A DNA stretch of 64,000 nt from Actinomadura mexicana. GTDB lineage: Bacteria; Actinomycetota; Actinomycetes; Streptosporangiales; Streptosporangiaceae. The stretch is taken from contig NZ_FZNP01000011.1 of assembly GCF_900188105.1 (NCBI RefSeq), positions 1-64,000 on the forward strand, written 5' to 3'. Below, piece after piece: positions 41,410-48,925 of the stretch. The stretch's first letter is position 1, and each line of letters begins with the position of its first letter. Position numbers and translations under genes: made by a program. A model generated the notes under the pieces. The model was not told where the DNA came from. It did not search any database and saw only the letters and a program-made list of their open reading frames with translations.

Positions 41410-43343
41410 GCCTCCTCGATCACGGCCAGCACCGCGTCGAGGGCGACCTGCGCGCCCGCGCGGACCGGCAGCTTCGCCACGACGCCGGCGAGCGGCGCGG
41501 TGACGGTGTGCTCCATCTTCATCGCCTCGACGACCACGAGCGGCTGCCCGGCCTCGACCTGGTCGCCCTCGGCCGCCTTGACCGCCAGGACCGTGCCCGG
41601 CATCGGGCTGCGCAGCACGCCGTCGCCCGCGGCGGCGGCGTCGGCCCCGCCCTCGGCGCGGACGTGCTCGCTCAGCGCCCACGCGTGCCCGTCGCGCCCG
41701 AGCCACAGGGTGCGCCCGTCCCGGGCGCCGGCGAAGGAGGTCGTCCTTCCACCGTAGGTCAGCGTGAACGGCCTGGTCAGCGACGCGGTGACCGGCGGCT
41801 CTCCGCCGACGGCGACGCGCGCGGACGCCGCCCTGCCCTGGACGCGGACCTCCACCGGGTCGCCGCCGGACGGGGTGATGATCCACGGCGCCCAGGCGTG
41901 GGCGCCGGGTCGCCAGCCGTCCGGGACGTCCCACGGGTCGTCGCCGGCCTCCAGGTCGAGCATTCGCTCCAGCGCGGCGGCGGCGAGCACCTCGGGCGGG
42001 ACGGACGCGCCGGCCACCAGGTCGTCCAGGGCGCGCTCGACCAGGCCGGTGTCGAGGTCGCCCGACACGACCGAGGGGTGCCGCAGCAGCGCGCGCAGGA
42101 ACGCGACGTTCGTCGGGACGCCGAGCAGCGTGTAGGACGCGAGCGCCCGGTCGAGCTTGTGCAGCGCCTCGGCGCGGTCGGCGCCGTGGACGATGACCTT
42201 GGCGAGCATGGGGTCGTAGTTGCCGCCGACCTCCGTCCCGACGTCCAGCCCGGAGTCGACGCGCGCGGCCTCGGGCTCGCTGAGGGCGAGGACCCGCCCG
42301 CCCGTGGGCAGAAAGCCGCGGGCCGGGTCCTCGGCGTAGACGCGGGCCTCGATGGAGTGCCCGTCGAGGCGCACGCCGTCCTGCGTGAACGGCAGCGGCT
42401 CCCCCGCGGCCACGCGGAGCTGGAGCTCGACCAGGTCGAGTCCCGTGACGAGCTCGGTGACGGGGTGCTCGACCTGGAGCCGGGTGTTCATCTCCATGAA
42501 GAAGAACTCGTCGGGGCGGTCGGCCGAGACGATGTACTCGACCGTCCCGGCGCCCACGTAACCGACGGCCCGCGCGGCGGCGACGGCGGCGGCGCCCATC
42601 CGCTCGCGCGCGGCGGCGTCCAGCAGCGGGGACGGCGCCTCCTCGACGATCTTCTGGTGCCGGCGCTGGAGGCTGCACTCGCGCTCGCCGAGGTGGACGG
42701 CGCCGCCGCGGGCGTCGGCGAAGACCTGGATCTCGATGTGCCGCGGGTTCTCGACGAACCGCTCGGCGAGCAGCGTGTCGTCGCCGAACGAGCCGCGCGC
42801 CTCCCGCCGGGCGGAGGCGATCGCCTCCGGCAGGTCCGCGGCGTCCCGGACGAGCCGCATGCCCTTCCCGCCGCCGCCCGCGGACGGCTTGAGCAGCACC
42901 GGCAGCCCGACCTCCAGCGCCGCCGCCTCCAGTTCGGCGTCGGACAGGCCGGGCTCGTCCCGCCCGGGGACCACGGGGACGCCGGCGGCCGCGACGGTCC
43001 GCTTCGCGCGGATCTTGTCGCCCATCGCGTCGATCGCCCCGGCCGGCGGTCCGATGAAGACCAGCCCCGCCTCGCCGCACGCCCGCGCGAACGCCGTGTT
43101 CTCGGCGAGGAACCCGTATCCGGGGTGCACGGCCGACGCGCCGGCGTCGCGCGCGGCCGCGACGACCGCCTCGATGTCCAGGTACGACGGGATCAGCAGG
43201 GCCTCGTCGGCCTCCCGCACGTGGCGCGCCAGGGCGTCGGCCCCGGTGTGCACGGCCACCGACCGGATGCCGAGCCGCCGCAGCGTGCGGAACACGCGGA
43301 CGGCGATCTCTCCGCGGTTGGCGACCAGGACGCTGTCGAACAT
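41406..43343 (-). CDS. accA1: Acyl-CoA carboxylase alpha subunit (biotin carboxylase-BCCP), likely methylcrotonyl-CoA
   Basis: A 645-residue protein. Biotin carboxylase domain (1-450): FDSVLVANRGEIAVRVFRTL, LLKPSAGGGGKGMRLVRD (ATP loop), ERECSLQRRHQKIVEEAPSP, FFFMEMNTRLQVEHPVTELV. A linker with a beta-rich BT-like domain follows, then the C-terminal carrier domain with the biotinylated Lys in VVVEAMKMEHTVTAPLAG. Together with the adjacent beta subunit and HMG-CoA lyase it most likely carboxylates 3-methylcrotonyl-CoA, equivalent to mycobacterial AccA1. It starts 8 nt after the beta-subunit stop. Confidence 0.9.
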   Translation of the reverse strand: MFDSVLVANRGEIAVRVFRTLRRLGIRSVAVHTGADALARHVREADEALLIPSYLDIEAVVAAARDAGASAVHPGYGFLAENTAFARACGEAGLVFIGPPAGAIDAMGDKIRAKRTVAAAGVPVVPGRDEPGLSDAELEAAALEVGLPVLLKPSAGGGGKGMRLVRDAADLPEAIASARREARGSFGDDTLLAERFVENPRHIEIQVFADARGGAVHLGERECSLQRRHQKIVEEAPSPLLDAAARERMGAAAVAAARAVGYVGAGTVEYIVSADRPDEFFFMEMNTRLQVEHPVTELVTGLDLVELQLRVAAGEPLPFTQDGVRLDGHSIEARVYAEDPARGFLPTGGRVLALSEPEAARVDSGLDVGTEVGGNYDPMLAKVIVHGADRAEALHKLDRALASYTLLGVPTNVAFLRALLRHPSVVSGDLDTGLVERALDDLVAGASVPPEVLAAAALERMLDLEAGDDPWDVPDGWRPGAHAWAPWIITPSGGDPVEVRVQGRAASARVAVGGEPPVTASLTRPFTLTYGGRTTSFAGARDGRTLWLGRDGHAWALSEHVRAEGGADAAAAGDGVLRSPMPGTVLAVKAAEGDQVEAGQPLVVVEAMKMEHTVTAPLAGVVAKLPVRAGAQVALDAVLAVIEEA

Positions 43344-43351
43344 CAACACCC

Positions 43352-44965
43352 TCACATCCGGAAGACGCCGTAGCCGACCGGCTCCAGCGGTGCGTTGGCC
43401 GCGACCGACAGCCCGAGCGCGAGCACGCGCCGGGTGTCGAGCGGGTCGATCACCCCGTCGTCCCACAGCCGCGCCGTCGAGTAGTACGGGTTGCCCTGCG
43501 CCTCGTACTGCTCGCGGATCGGCGCCTTGAACCCTTCCTCGTCCGCGGCGGGCCACTCCTCGCCGCGCGCCTCCATCTGGTCGCGGCGGACGGTGGCGAG
43601 GACGCTCGCCGCCTGCTCGCCGCCCATGACCGAGATGCGGGCGTTCGGCCACATCCACAGGAAGCGCGGCGAGTACGCCCGGCCGCACATCGCGTAGTTG
43701 CCGGCGCCGAACGAGCCGCCGATCACGACGGTGAACTTCGGGACGCGGGCGCACGCGACGGCGGTCACCATCTTCGCGCCGTGCTTGGCGATGCCGCCCG
43801 CCTCGTACTCGCGCCCGACCATGAACCCGGTGATGTTCTGCAGGAACACCAGCGGGACGCTGCGCCGGTCGCACAGCTCGATGAAGTGCGCGCCCTTCTG
43901 TGCCGACTCGCCGAACAGGATGCCGTTGTTGGCGACGATCCCGACCGGGTGCCCGTGGACGCGCGCGAACCCGGTGACGAGCGTGGCGCCGTACTCCTTC
44001 TTGAACTCCTGGAAGCGGCTGCCGTCCACGATCCGGGCGATGACCTCGCGCACGTCGTAGGGGGTGCGCGAGTCCGGCGGGACGATCCCGTACAGCTCGG
44101 ACGGGTCGGCGGCCGGCTCCTCGGGCGGCGCGACCTCCCACGGGCGCGGCTCGCGCGGGCCCAGCGTGGCGACGATGTCCCGGACGATCCGCAGCGCGTG
44201 CGCGTCGTCATCGGCGAGGTGGTCGGTCACGCCGGACGTGCGCGCGTGCAGTTCGCCGCCGCCCAGCTCCTCCGCCGTCACGACCTCGCCGGTGGCGGCC
44301 TTCACCAGCGGCGGCCCGCCGAGGAAGATCGTCCCCTGGCCGCGGACGATGACGGCCTCGTCGCTCATCGCCGGGACGTAGGCGCCGCCCGCCGTGCAGG
44401 AGCCCAGCACCGCCGCGATCTGCGGGATGCCGAGGCCGGACATCGTGGCCTGGTTGTAGAAGATGCGGCCGAAGTGCTCGCGGTCGGGGAACACCTCGTC
44501 CTGGCGCGGCAGGAACGCGCCGCCGGAGTCGACCAGGTAGAGGCAGGGGAGGCGGTTGTGCAGCGCCACCTCCTGCGCCCGCAGGTGCTTCTTCACCGTG
44601 ACCGGGTAGTACGTGCCGCCCTTGACGGTGGCGTCGTTGGCGACGACGACGCATTCGCGGCCGGAGACCCGCCCGACGCCGGTGATGATCCCCGCGCCGG
44701 GCGCCTCGTCCCCGTACATGCCGTTCGCCGCCAGCGGCGACAGCTCCAGGAAGGGCGAGCCGGGGTCCAGGAGCGTGTCGACCCGGTCGCGGGGCAGCAG
44801 CTTGCCGCGCGCCACGTGCCGCTCGCGGGCGCGCTCGGGTCCGCCGCGGCCCGCCCGGTCGACGCGGTCGCGCAGTTCCGCGACGAGCGCCTCGTTGTGC
44901 GCGGCGCTCGCCTTGAACGCCTCGCCCGCGACGTCGGCGCGCGAGCCGATCTCGGGTCCGCTCAT
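43352..44965 (-). CDS. accD1: Acyl-CoA carboxylase beta subunit, methylcrotonyl-CoA type
   Basis: A 537-residue carboxyltransferase. MYGDEAPGAGIITGVGRVSG, VVANDATVKGGTYYPVTVKK, YLVDSGGAFLPRQDEVFPDR, GRIFYNQATMSGLGIPQIAA and GSCTAGGAYVPAMSDEAVIV closely follow the methylcrotonyl-CoA carboxylase beta pattern, as distinct from propionyl/acetyl-CoA subunits. The C-terminal half has FLQNITGFMVGREYEAGGIA. It is the promoter-proximal gene of the leucine operon, and two TetR-type palindromes lie within 60 bp of its ATG. Confidence 0.92.
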   Translation of the reverse strand: MSGPEIGSRADVAGEAFKASAAHNEALVAELRDRVDRAGRGGPERARERHVARGKLLPRDRVDTLLDPGSPFLELSPLAANGMYGDEAPGAGIITGVGRVSGRECVVVANDATVKGGTYYPVTVKKHLRAQEVALHNRLPCLYLVDSGGAFLPRQDEVFPDREHFGRIFYNQATMSGLGIPQIAAVLGSCTAGGAYVPAMSDEAVIVRGQGTIFLGGPPLVKAATGEVVTAEELGGGELHARTSGVTDHLADDDAHALRIVRDIVATLGPREPRPWEVAPPEEPAADPSELYGIVPPDSRTPYDVREVIARIVDGSRFQEFKKEYGATLVTGFARVHGHPVGIVANNGILFGESAQKGAHFIELCDRRSVPLVFLQNITGFMVGREYEAGGIAKHGAKMVTAVACARVPKFTVVIGGSFGAGNYAMCGRAYSPRFLWMWPNARISVMGGEQAASVLATVRRDQMEARGEEWPAADEEGFKAPIREQYEAQGNPYYSTARLWDDGVIDPLDTRRVLALGLSVAANAPLEPVGYGVFRM

Positions 44966-44979
44966 GACCCCCCTTCCCG

Positions 44980-44995
44980 GTTAACGCTCATTAAC
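44980..44995. promoter_or_regulatory. TetR operator 1 of the leucine operon
   Basis: GTTAACGCTCATTAAC: arms GTTAACG and CATTAAC match the perfect second site except for one base. It lies 14 nt upstream of the carboxylase beta start, over its leader or -10 region. Confidence 0.65.
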
Positions 44996-45003
44996 AATGC
45001 TGA

Positions 45004-45021
45004 TGTTAACGGTCGTTAACA
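45004..45021. promoter_or_regulatory. TetR operator 2 of the leucine operon
   Basis: TGTTAACGGTCGTTAACA is a perfect palindrome with 8-bp arms and a GT centre. Centre-to-centre distance to operator 1 is 25 bp. It lies between the divergent accD1 and tetR starts, so both genes are probably controlled. Confidence 0.75.
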
Positions 45022-45043
45022 ACTCTAGTCTAGACTGGGCCGC

Positions 45044-45637
45044 ATGACGTCCCACCCCGCCGAGGCGCCGCCGGGCCCGCCCAACCCGCGCCGGGCCGAG
45101 ATCCTCGGCGCCGCCGCCGAGCTGTTCGCGCGCCGCGGCTACCACGGGGCGTCCATCGGCGACCTCGGCCGGGCCGTCGGGCTCACCGGCCCCGCCCTCT
45201 ACCGCCACTTCAGCGGCAAGGAGGCCGTGCTCGCCGAGATGCTCCTCGACATCAGCGAACGGCTGCTCGCCGAGGGCCTGCGCCGCGCCGCCGACCCCGA
45301 CCCCGGGCGCGCCCTCGACGCCCTGCTGGGCTGGCACATCGCGTTCGCCCTCGACAACCCCGCGCTGATCACCGTGCACGAGCGTGAACTGGACAACGTC
45401 CCCGAGCCGCAGCGCCACCGCATCCGCCGGCTCCAGCGCGCCTACGTCGAGGAGTGGGTCGCCGTCCTGCGCCGCCTCGGCCCCCGGCCGCCGGACGAGC
45501 GCACCCGCGCCGCCGTCCACGCCTGCTTCGGCCTGCTCAACTCCACCCCGCGCAGCGCCGCGCAGGGCCTCGACCGCGCCGCGATGGCCGGCCTCCTGCA
45601 CGGCATGGCCCGAGCGGCCCTCGAAGGCGCCCGCTAG
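45044..45637 (+). CDS. TetR-family repressor of the leucine/isovalerate operon
   Basis: A 197-residue regulator with the N-terminal helix-turn-helix ILGAAAELFARRGYHGASIG DLGRAVGLTGPALYRHFSGK and a helical ligand domain. It is divergent from accD1, with two GTTAACGnnCGTTAAC-type palindromes between the starts. It is analogous in position to regulators of branched-chain acyl-CoA catabolism (LiuR-like in role, though of another family), and an acyl-CoA is the probable inducer. The effector is an inference. Confidence 0.87.
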   Translation: MTSHPAEAPPGPPNPRRAEILGAAAELFARRGYHGASIGDLGRAVGLTGPALYRHFSGKEAVLAEMLLDISERLLAEGLRRAADPDPGRALDALLGWHIAFALDNPALITVHERELDNVPEPQRHRIRRLQRAYVEEWVAVLRRLGPRPPDERTRAAVHACFGLLNSTPRSAAQGLDRAAMAGLLHGMARAALEGAR

Positions 45638-45693
45638 CGTCCGATCTGGATGCCCTGCGAAGCCACTGAACCGGGACATGTACCATCCTGGTT

Positions 45694-46182
45694 ATGCGGA
45701 TGGGTGAGGGTGTCGAGTGGGGCCTGCACTGTTGCGTGACCCTCGGCTGGCTGCAGGACAGGGCGCCGGTGCCGATCCGCCGGTTGGCCGCCTGGTTCGA
45801 TCTGCCGCAGGAGTATCTGAAGAAGCGGCTGCAACCGCTGGCGCGGGCCGGGATATTGGGCTCCGGTCCCGGTGTGCGCGGCGGCTGGTCACTGGCCCGC
45901 GCCCCCGAGGACATCTCGGTGATAGAGGTCGTCACCGCTTTGGAGGGTCCGCTGGAGGCGTTCCGCTGCACCGAGATCCGCCGCCGCGGCGAAGGGGCGC
46001 GCGACGCCGGGCCGGAGTTCGACCACCTCTGCGGGATCTCCACGGTGATGCGCCGCGCGGAGTTGGCCTGGCGGCGAGAGTTGGCCGGCCAGACCATCGC
46101 CGACCTGATGGCGAAGGCCCCGGATGGGGCGGCGCGCACCCGACGCAACTACGAACGCATCATCGCCTCCGCGACCGACTGA
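45694..46182 (+). CDS. Rrf2-family transcriptional regulator
   Basis: A 162-residue protein with the Rrf2 winged helix: EWGLHCCVTLGWLQDRAPVP, IRRLAAWFDLPQEYLKKRLQ PLARAGIL and the glycine wing GSGPGVRGGWSLARAPEDIS VIEVV. Only two cysteines lie in the region where IscR/NsrR carry three (FRCTE, HLCGI), so an iron-sulfur cluster is uncertain. Start 45694 or 45700; a small ACCAtccTGGT dyad just upstream may be its own operator. It precedes an MFS gene by 50 nt and probably regulates it. Confidence 0.82.
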   Translation: MRMGEGVEWGLHCCVTLGWLQDRAPVPIRRLAAWFDLPQEYLKKRLQPLARAGILGSGPGVRGGWSLARAPEDISVIEVVTALEGPLEAFRCTEIRRRGEGARDAGPEFDHLCGISTVMRRAELAWRRELAGQTIADLMAKAPDGAARTRRNYERIIASATD

Positions 46183-46233
46183 GGCTCTCAGGCCGTTCCG
46201 AACCCGGAACGTCCCATCCGAGGAATGAGGAGA

Positions 46234-47472
46234 ATGAACATCCCGATATATCGTTTGGTTCCGGGGGGCGCCTCGGTTCGCCAGGGTCTGACAACGCAGG
46301 GGGACGCGCCGAAGGTGGAGGCCCCGCACGGCCTGCGGCGCACCCTGGTGCTTGCCTTGGGGACCTTCGCCGTCGGCACCGATGCCTATGTGGTGGCCGG
46401 GCTTCTCCCGGCCATGGCGGGTTCGCTGCATGTTTCGCAGAGCACGGCGGGCCAGTCGGCGACGGTTTTCGCGGTCACCTACGCCGTGCTGGCACCGATC
46501 CTCGCCACCGTCCTGGCTCGAATCCCTCGGCGTGCGCTGCTGGTCGGTGCCCTGGCGGTGCTGGCGTTGGCCAATCTGGGGACGTCGCTGGCCCCGAACT
46601 TCGCGTTCCTTATGGGCACCCGCGTGCTGGCCGCGTCCGGCGCGGCCGCCTTCACCCCGAACGCAGGTGCGGTCGCCTCATCCCTGGTCGCCCCGGCCCA
46701 GCGGGCCCGTGCCCTGGCGGTGGTGATCGGCGGACTGACCCTCGCCACCGCGTTGGGCGTCCCCTTGGGCAACCTGGCGGACAAGGCCCTCAACTGGCGT
46801 GCCGCCCTTGGGCTGGTCGCGGTGCTGTGCGCGGTGTGCGCGGTGGGCGTGCTCGCCGCGATGCCCGCGCTTCCCGGGAGTCCTGCGATCCCGCTCCGCA
46901 GACGCCTGGCGGCACTCGGCCACCCCGGGGTGCTGGCGGTGCTGCCCCTGACGGTGCTGGGAATGACCGCCGGCTACGGCCTGTACGCCTTCACCATTCC
47001 GATCCTGCACTCCCTGGGAGCTTCCGGGCCGGCCGAGGTGTGGCTGCTGTTCTTGTACGGCGCCGGTGCTGTCGCCGGCAACCTGGCCGCCGGCTCACGC
47101 GTCGACCGGCACGGCCCCCTGCCGGTGCAGACGGTCGGGTTCACCGTGCTCGCGGTGACGCTGGCGGCGTTCACCTGCGCAACGGCGACCGGCACGCACT
47201 GGCTGCCGCTGACCGCCCTGCTGATGGTCGCCTGGGGTGCGGCGACCTGGTTCCAGACCCCTGCCCAGCAGGTGCGGCTGATCCGCGCGGCGCCCGAGGA
47301 GACGGCCGTGGTGGTCGGGCTGAACTCCTCCGCCCTGTACGCCGGCATCGGCATCGGCACCATGCTCGGCGGAGCGCTGCTGCCTGTCAGCGTGCCCGCG
47401 GCGCTCGGGGCCTCTGCCGCAGTGGCCGCGCTGTGCCTGCCCTACCTGGCCATCACCCGCCGCCACGGCTGA
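46234..47472 (+). CDS. MFS transporter, DHA1 (arabinose-efflux-like)
   Basis: A 412-residue, 12-helix major-facilitator protein. LVLALGTFAVGTDAYVVAGL (helix 1), AGQSATVFAVTYAVLAPILA and GTRVLAASGAAAFTPNAGAV ASSLV are typical of DHA1 efflux proteins (YdhP/AraJ-like). A cytoplasmic ~30-residue N-terminus precedes helix 1. ATG 46234 has GAGGA ten bases upstream; ATG 46225 is possible. It exports an unknown compound under likely control of the upstream Rrf2 regulator. Codon use is somewhat less GC-biased than in neighbours. Confidence 0.82.
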   Translation: MNIPIYRLVPGGASVRQGLTTQGDAPKVEAPHGLRRTLVLALGTFAVGTDAYVVAGLLPAMAGSLHVSQSTAGQSATVFAVTYAVLAPILATVLARIPRRALLVGALAVLALANLGTSLAPNFAFLMGTRVLAASGAAAFTPNAGAVASSLVAPAQRARALAVVIGGLTLATALGVPLGNLADKALNWRAALGLVAVLCAVCAVGVLAAMPALPGSPAIPLRRRLAALGHPGVLAVLPLTVLGMTAGYGLYAFTIPILHSLGASGPAEVWLLFLYGAGAVAGNLAAGSRVDRHGPLPVQTVGFTVLAVTLAAFTCATATGTHWLPLTALLMVAWGAATWFQTPAQQVRLIRAAPEETAVVVGLNSSALYAGIGIGTMLGGALLPVSVPAALGASAAVAALCLPYLAITRRHG

Positions 47473-47544
47473 GGGCTTCCGCGCTTCGGCCGTTACAGAG
47501 TGATCTTGGCGACGGCTCGGAGCCAGGACACTGGCCGAGCACGG

Positions 47545-48915
47545 TCAGCAGGACGCCGTGCGCCCGTCGAGCGAGCGCTCCACGGCCCTGGCGAACGTCT
47601 CGGCGTCCGTCCCCGTCCGGTCGAAGAGCTTCTGCACGCACCCGCGGAACGTGCCGGTGAACGTACTGTAGTGCGGCGTGGCGGGACGGGGCTGCGCCCG
47701 GTCCAGCGCTTGCACCACGGCCGTCCCCAGCTCGGTCAGCTGCGCCTGGTCGAGTTCGACGTCGCCGGGATCGAGACGCTCCCGAGTGAAGGCCGAGCAG
47801 TTCCGCACCTGCACGTCGGCGGCGCCGTGCCGGCCGGGGCGCAGCCCGAGCGCGCTGTAGCGTCCCGGCGCGAAGCCGCCGCACGAGAACAGCAGCTGCT
47901 GGCTCTCGGTTCCGCTCAGATACTCCACCAGCCGGAGCGCGGTGTCCGGGTGGGGGGAGTACTTGGAGACGGCGAGGTTCTGGCCTCCGAGGACGGTGCG
48001 GCCGGGAAGAGCGGCCACCCCGTACCTCAGGCGCTTCCCGTCCCGCATCCCCGGTTCCGTCGCGAGCGTGGAGAACGCGTACGGCCAGTTCCGCATCAGC
48101 GGCGTCCCGGACATGAACGCCTCCATGCTCTTCTGCTCGTCGAACGAGCGCGACGCCGCCAAGGGGCCGCGCGTGCGCGACGCGGGCAGCGGGTCGGAGG
48201 CGCGCGCCGCCATCGTCTTCAACGCCGGGAACACTTTCGCCCGCAACGCCTTCTCGTCCGGGTGCTCCTCTCCGGTGAGCAGGCCGGCGCCGCCGTCGTT
48301 CCACACCGCTTCGAGCGCGTTGACCGTCAGCCCCTCGTAGTCGTCGAGCTGCGTCGCGATGCCGGAGTCGAGCAGATGCGGCCAGTCGCGCGGGGCCTGC
48401 GCGCCGTCACGCCGGTAGAGGAGCCCGACGTCGACGTTGAACGGGACGGCGTACTGCTTCCCGTGCCATTTCCCGGTCTCCAGAGCGGCGGGGAAGAAGT
48501 CGCTCCGGTTCCCGATGCCGTCGAGCGGCCGAAGGTAGCCGCCCGCGGCGAACTCCGCCGTCCAGGTGTTGTCCATGACCAGCACGTCGTAGCCGCAGCC
48601 GCGGGACTCCTGCATCGCCTTGATCTGGCTGTGCTGGGAGTCGGTGGACTCCGCGATCTCCACCAGCGTGGCGTGCGGGTTGCCGCCGGTGTTCCACTTC
48701 TGGATCAGCTGGCGGCGCTGGCTGTTCAGGCTGACGTCGGTGCCGCCCGCGACGACCAGCTCCGAGCGGTCGCAGTGCGAGGTCAGGGCCTGGTAGGAGG
48801 AGCCCGGCCAGAAGGCCAGCGCCTCGGCGCACACCAGCGCCGCCGCGGCCCCGCCCACGGCGCTCAGCCACGCCTTCCGCCCGTGGGGGGTGAACCGTCG
48901 CCGCCGTCGCGTCAT
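47545..48915 (-). CDS. Membrane-anchored extracellular solute-binding protein (VWA partner)
   Basis: A 456-residue protein. A basic N-terminus and one hydrophobic helix (about 14-36) without a good lipobox suggest a membrane anchor. The rest follows the family-1 solute-binding fold: ELVVAGGTDVSLNSQRRQLI, YDVLVMDNTWTAEFAAGGYL, YAVPFNVDVGLLYRRDG, FMSGTPLMRNWPYAFSTLAT and a C-terminal helix bundle. No ABC permease or ATPase is adjacent; it lies 10 nt after the VWA gene stop, so the pair forms an operon. A sensing or adhesion role seems likelier than transport. Five or so cysteines may form disulfides. Confidence 0.75.
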   Translation of the reverse strand: MTRRRRRFTPHGRKAWLSAVGGAAAALVCAEALAFWPGSSYQALTSHCDRSELVVAGGTDVSLNSQRRQLIQKWNTGGNPHATLVEIAESTDSQHSQIKAMQESRGCGYDVLVMDNTWTAEFAAGGYLRPLDGIGNRSDFFPAALETGKWHGKQYAVPFNVDVGLLYRRDGAQAPRDWPHLLDSGIATQLDDYEGLTVNALEAVWNDGGAGLLTGEEHPDEKALRAKVFPALKTMAARASDPLPASRTRGPLAASRSFDEQKSMEAFMSGTPLMRNWPYAFSTLATEPGMRDGKRLRYGVAALPGRTVLGGQNLAVSKYSPHPDTALRLVEYLSGTESQQLLFSCGGFAPGRYSALGLRPGRHGAADVQVRNCSAFTRERLDPGDVELDQAQLTELGTAVVQALDRAQPRPATPHYSTFTGTFRGCVQKLFDRTGTDAETFARAVERSLDGRTASC

Positions 48916-48925
48916 GGCCCTCCGT

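Noticed and set aside
41406..44141. A 911-codon reading fusing the carboxylase beta region to the alpha subunit
   Set aside because: The N-terminal 265 residues are an out-of-frame reading of the beta subunit. The biotin carboxylase domain starts at 43343.
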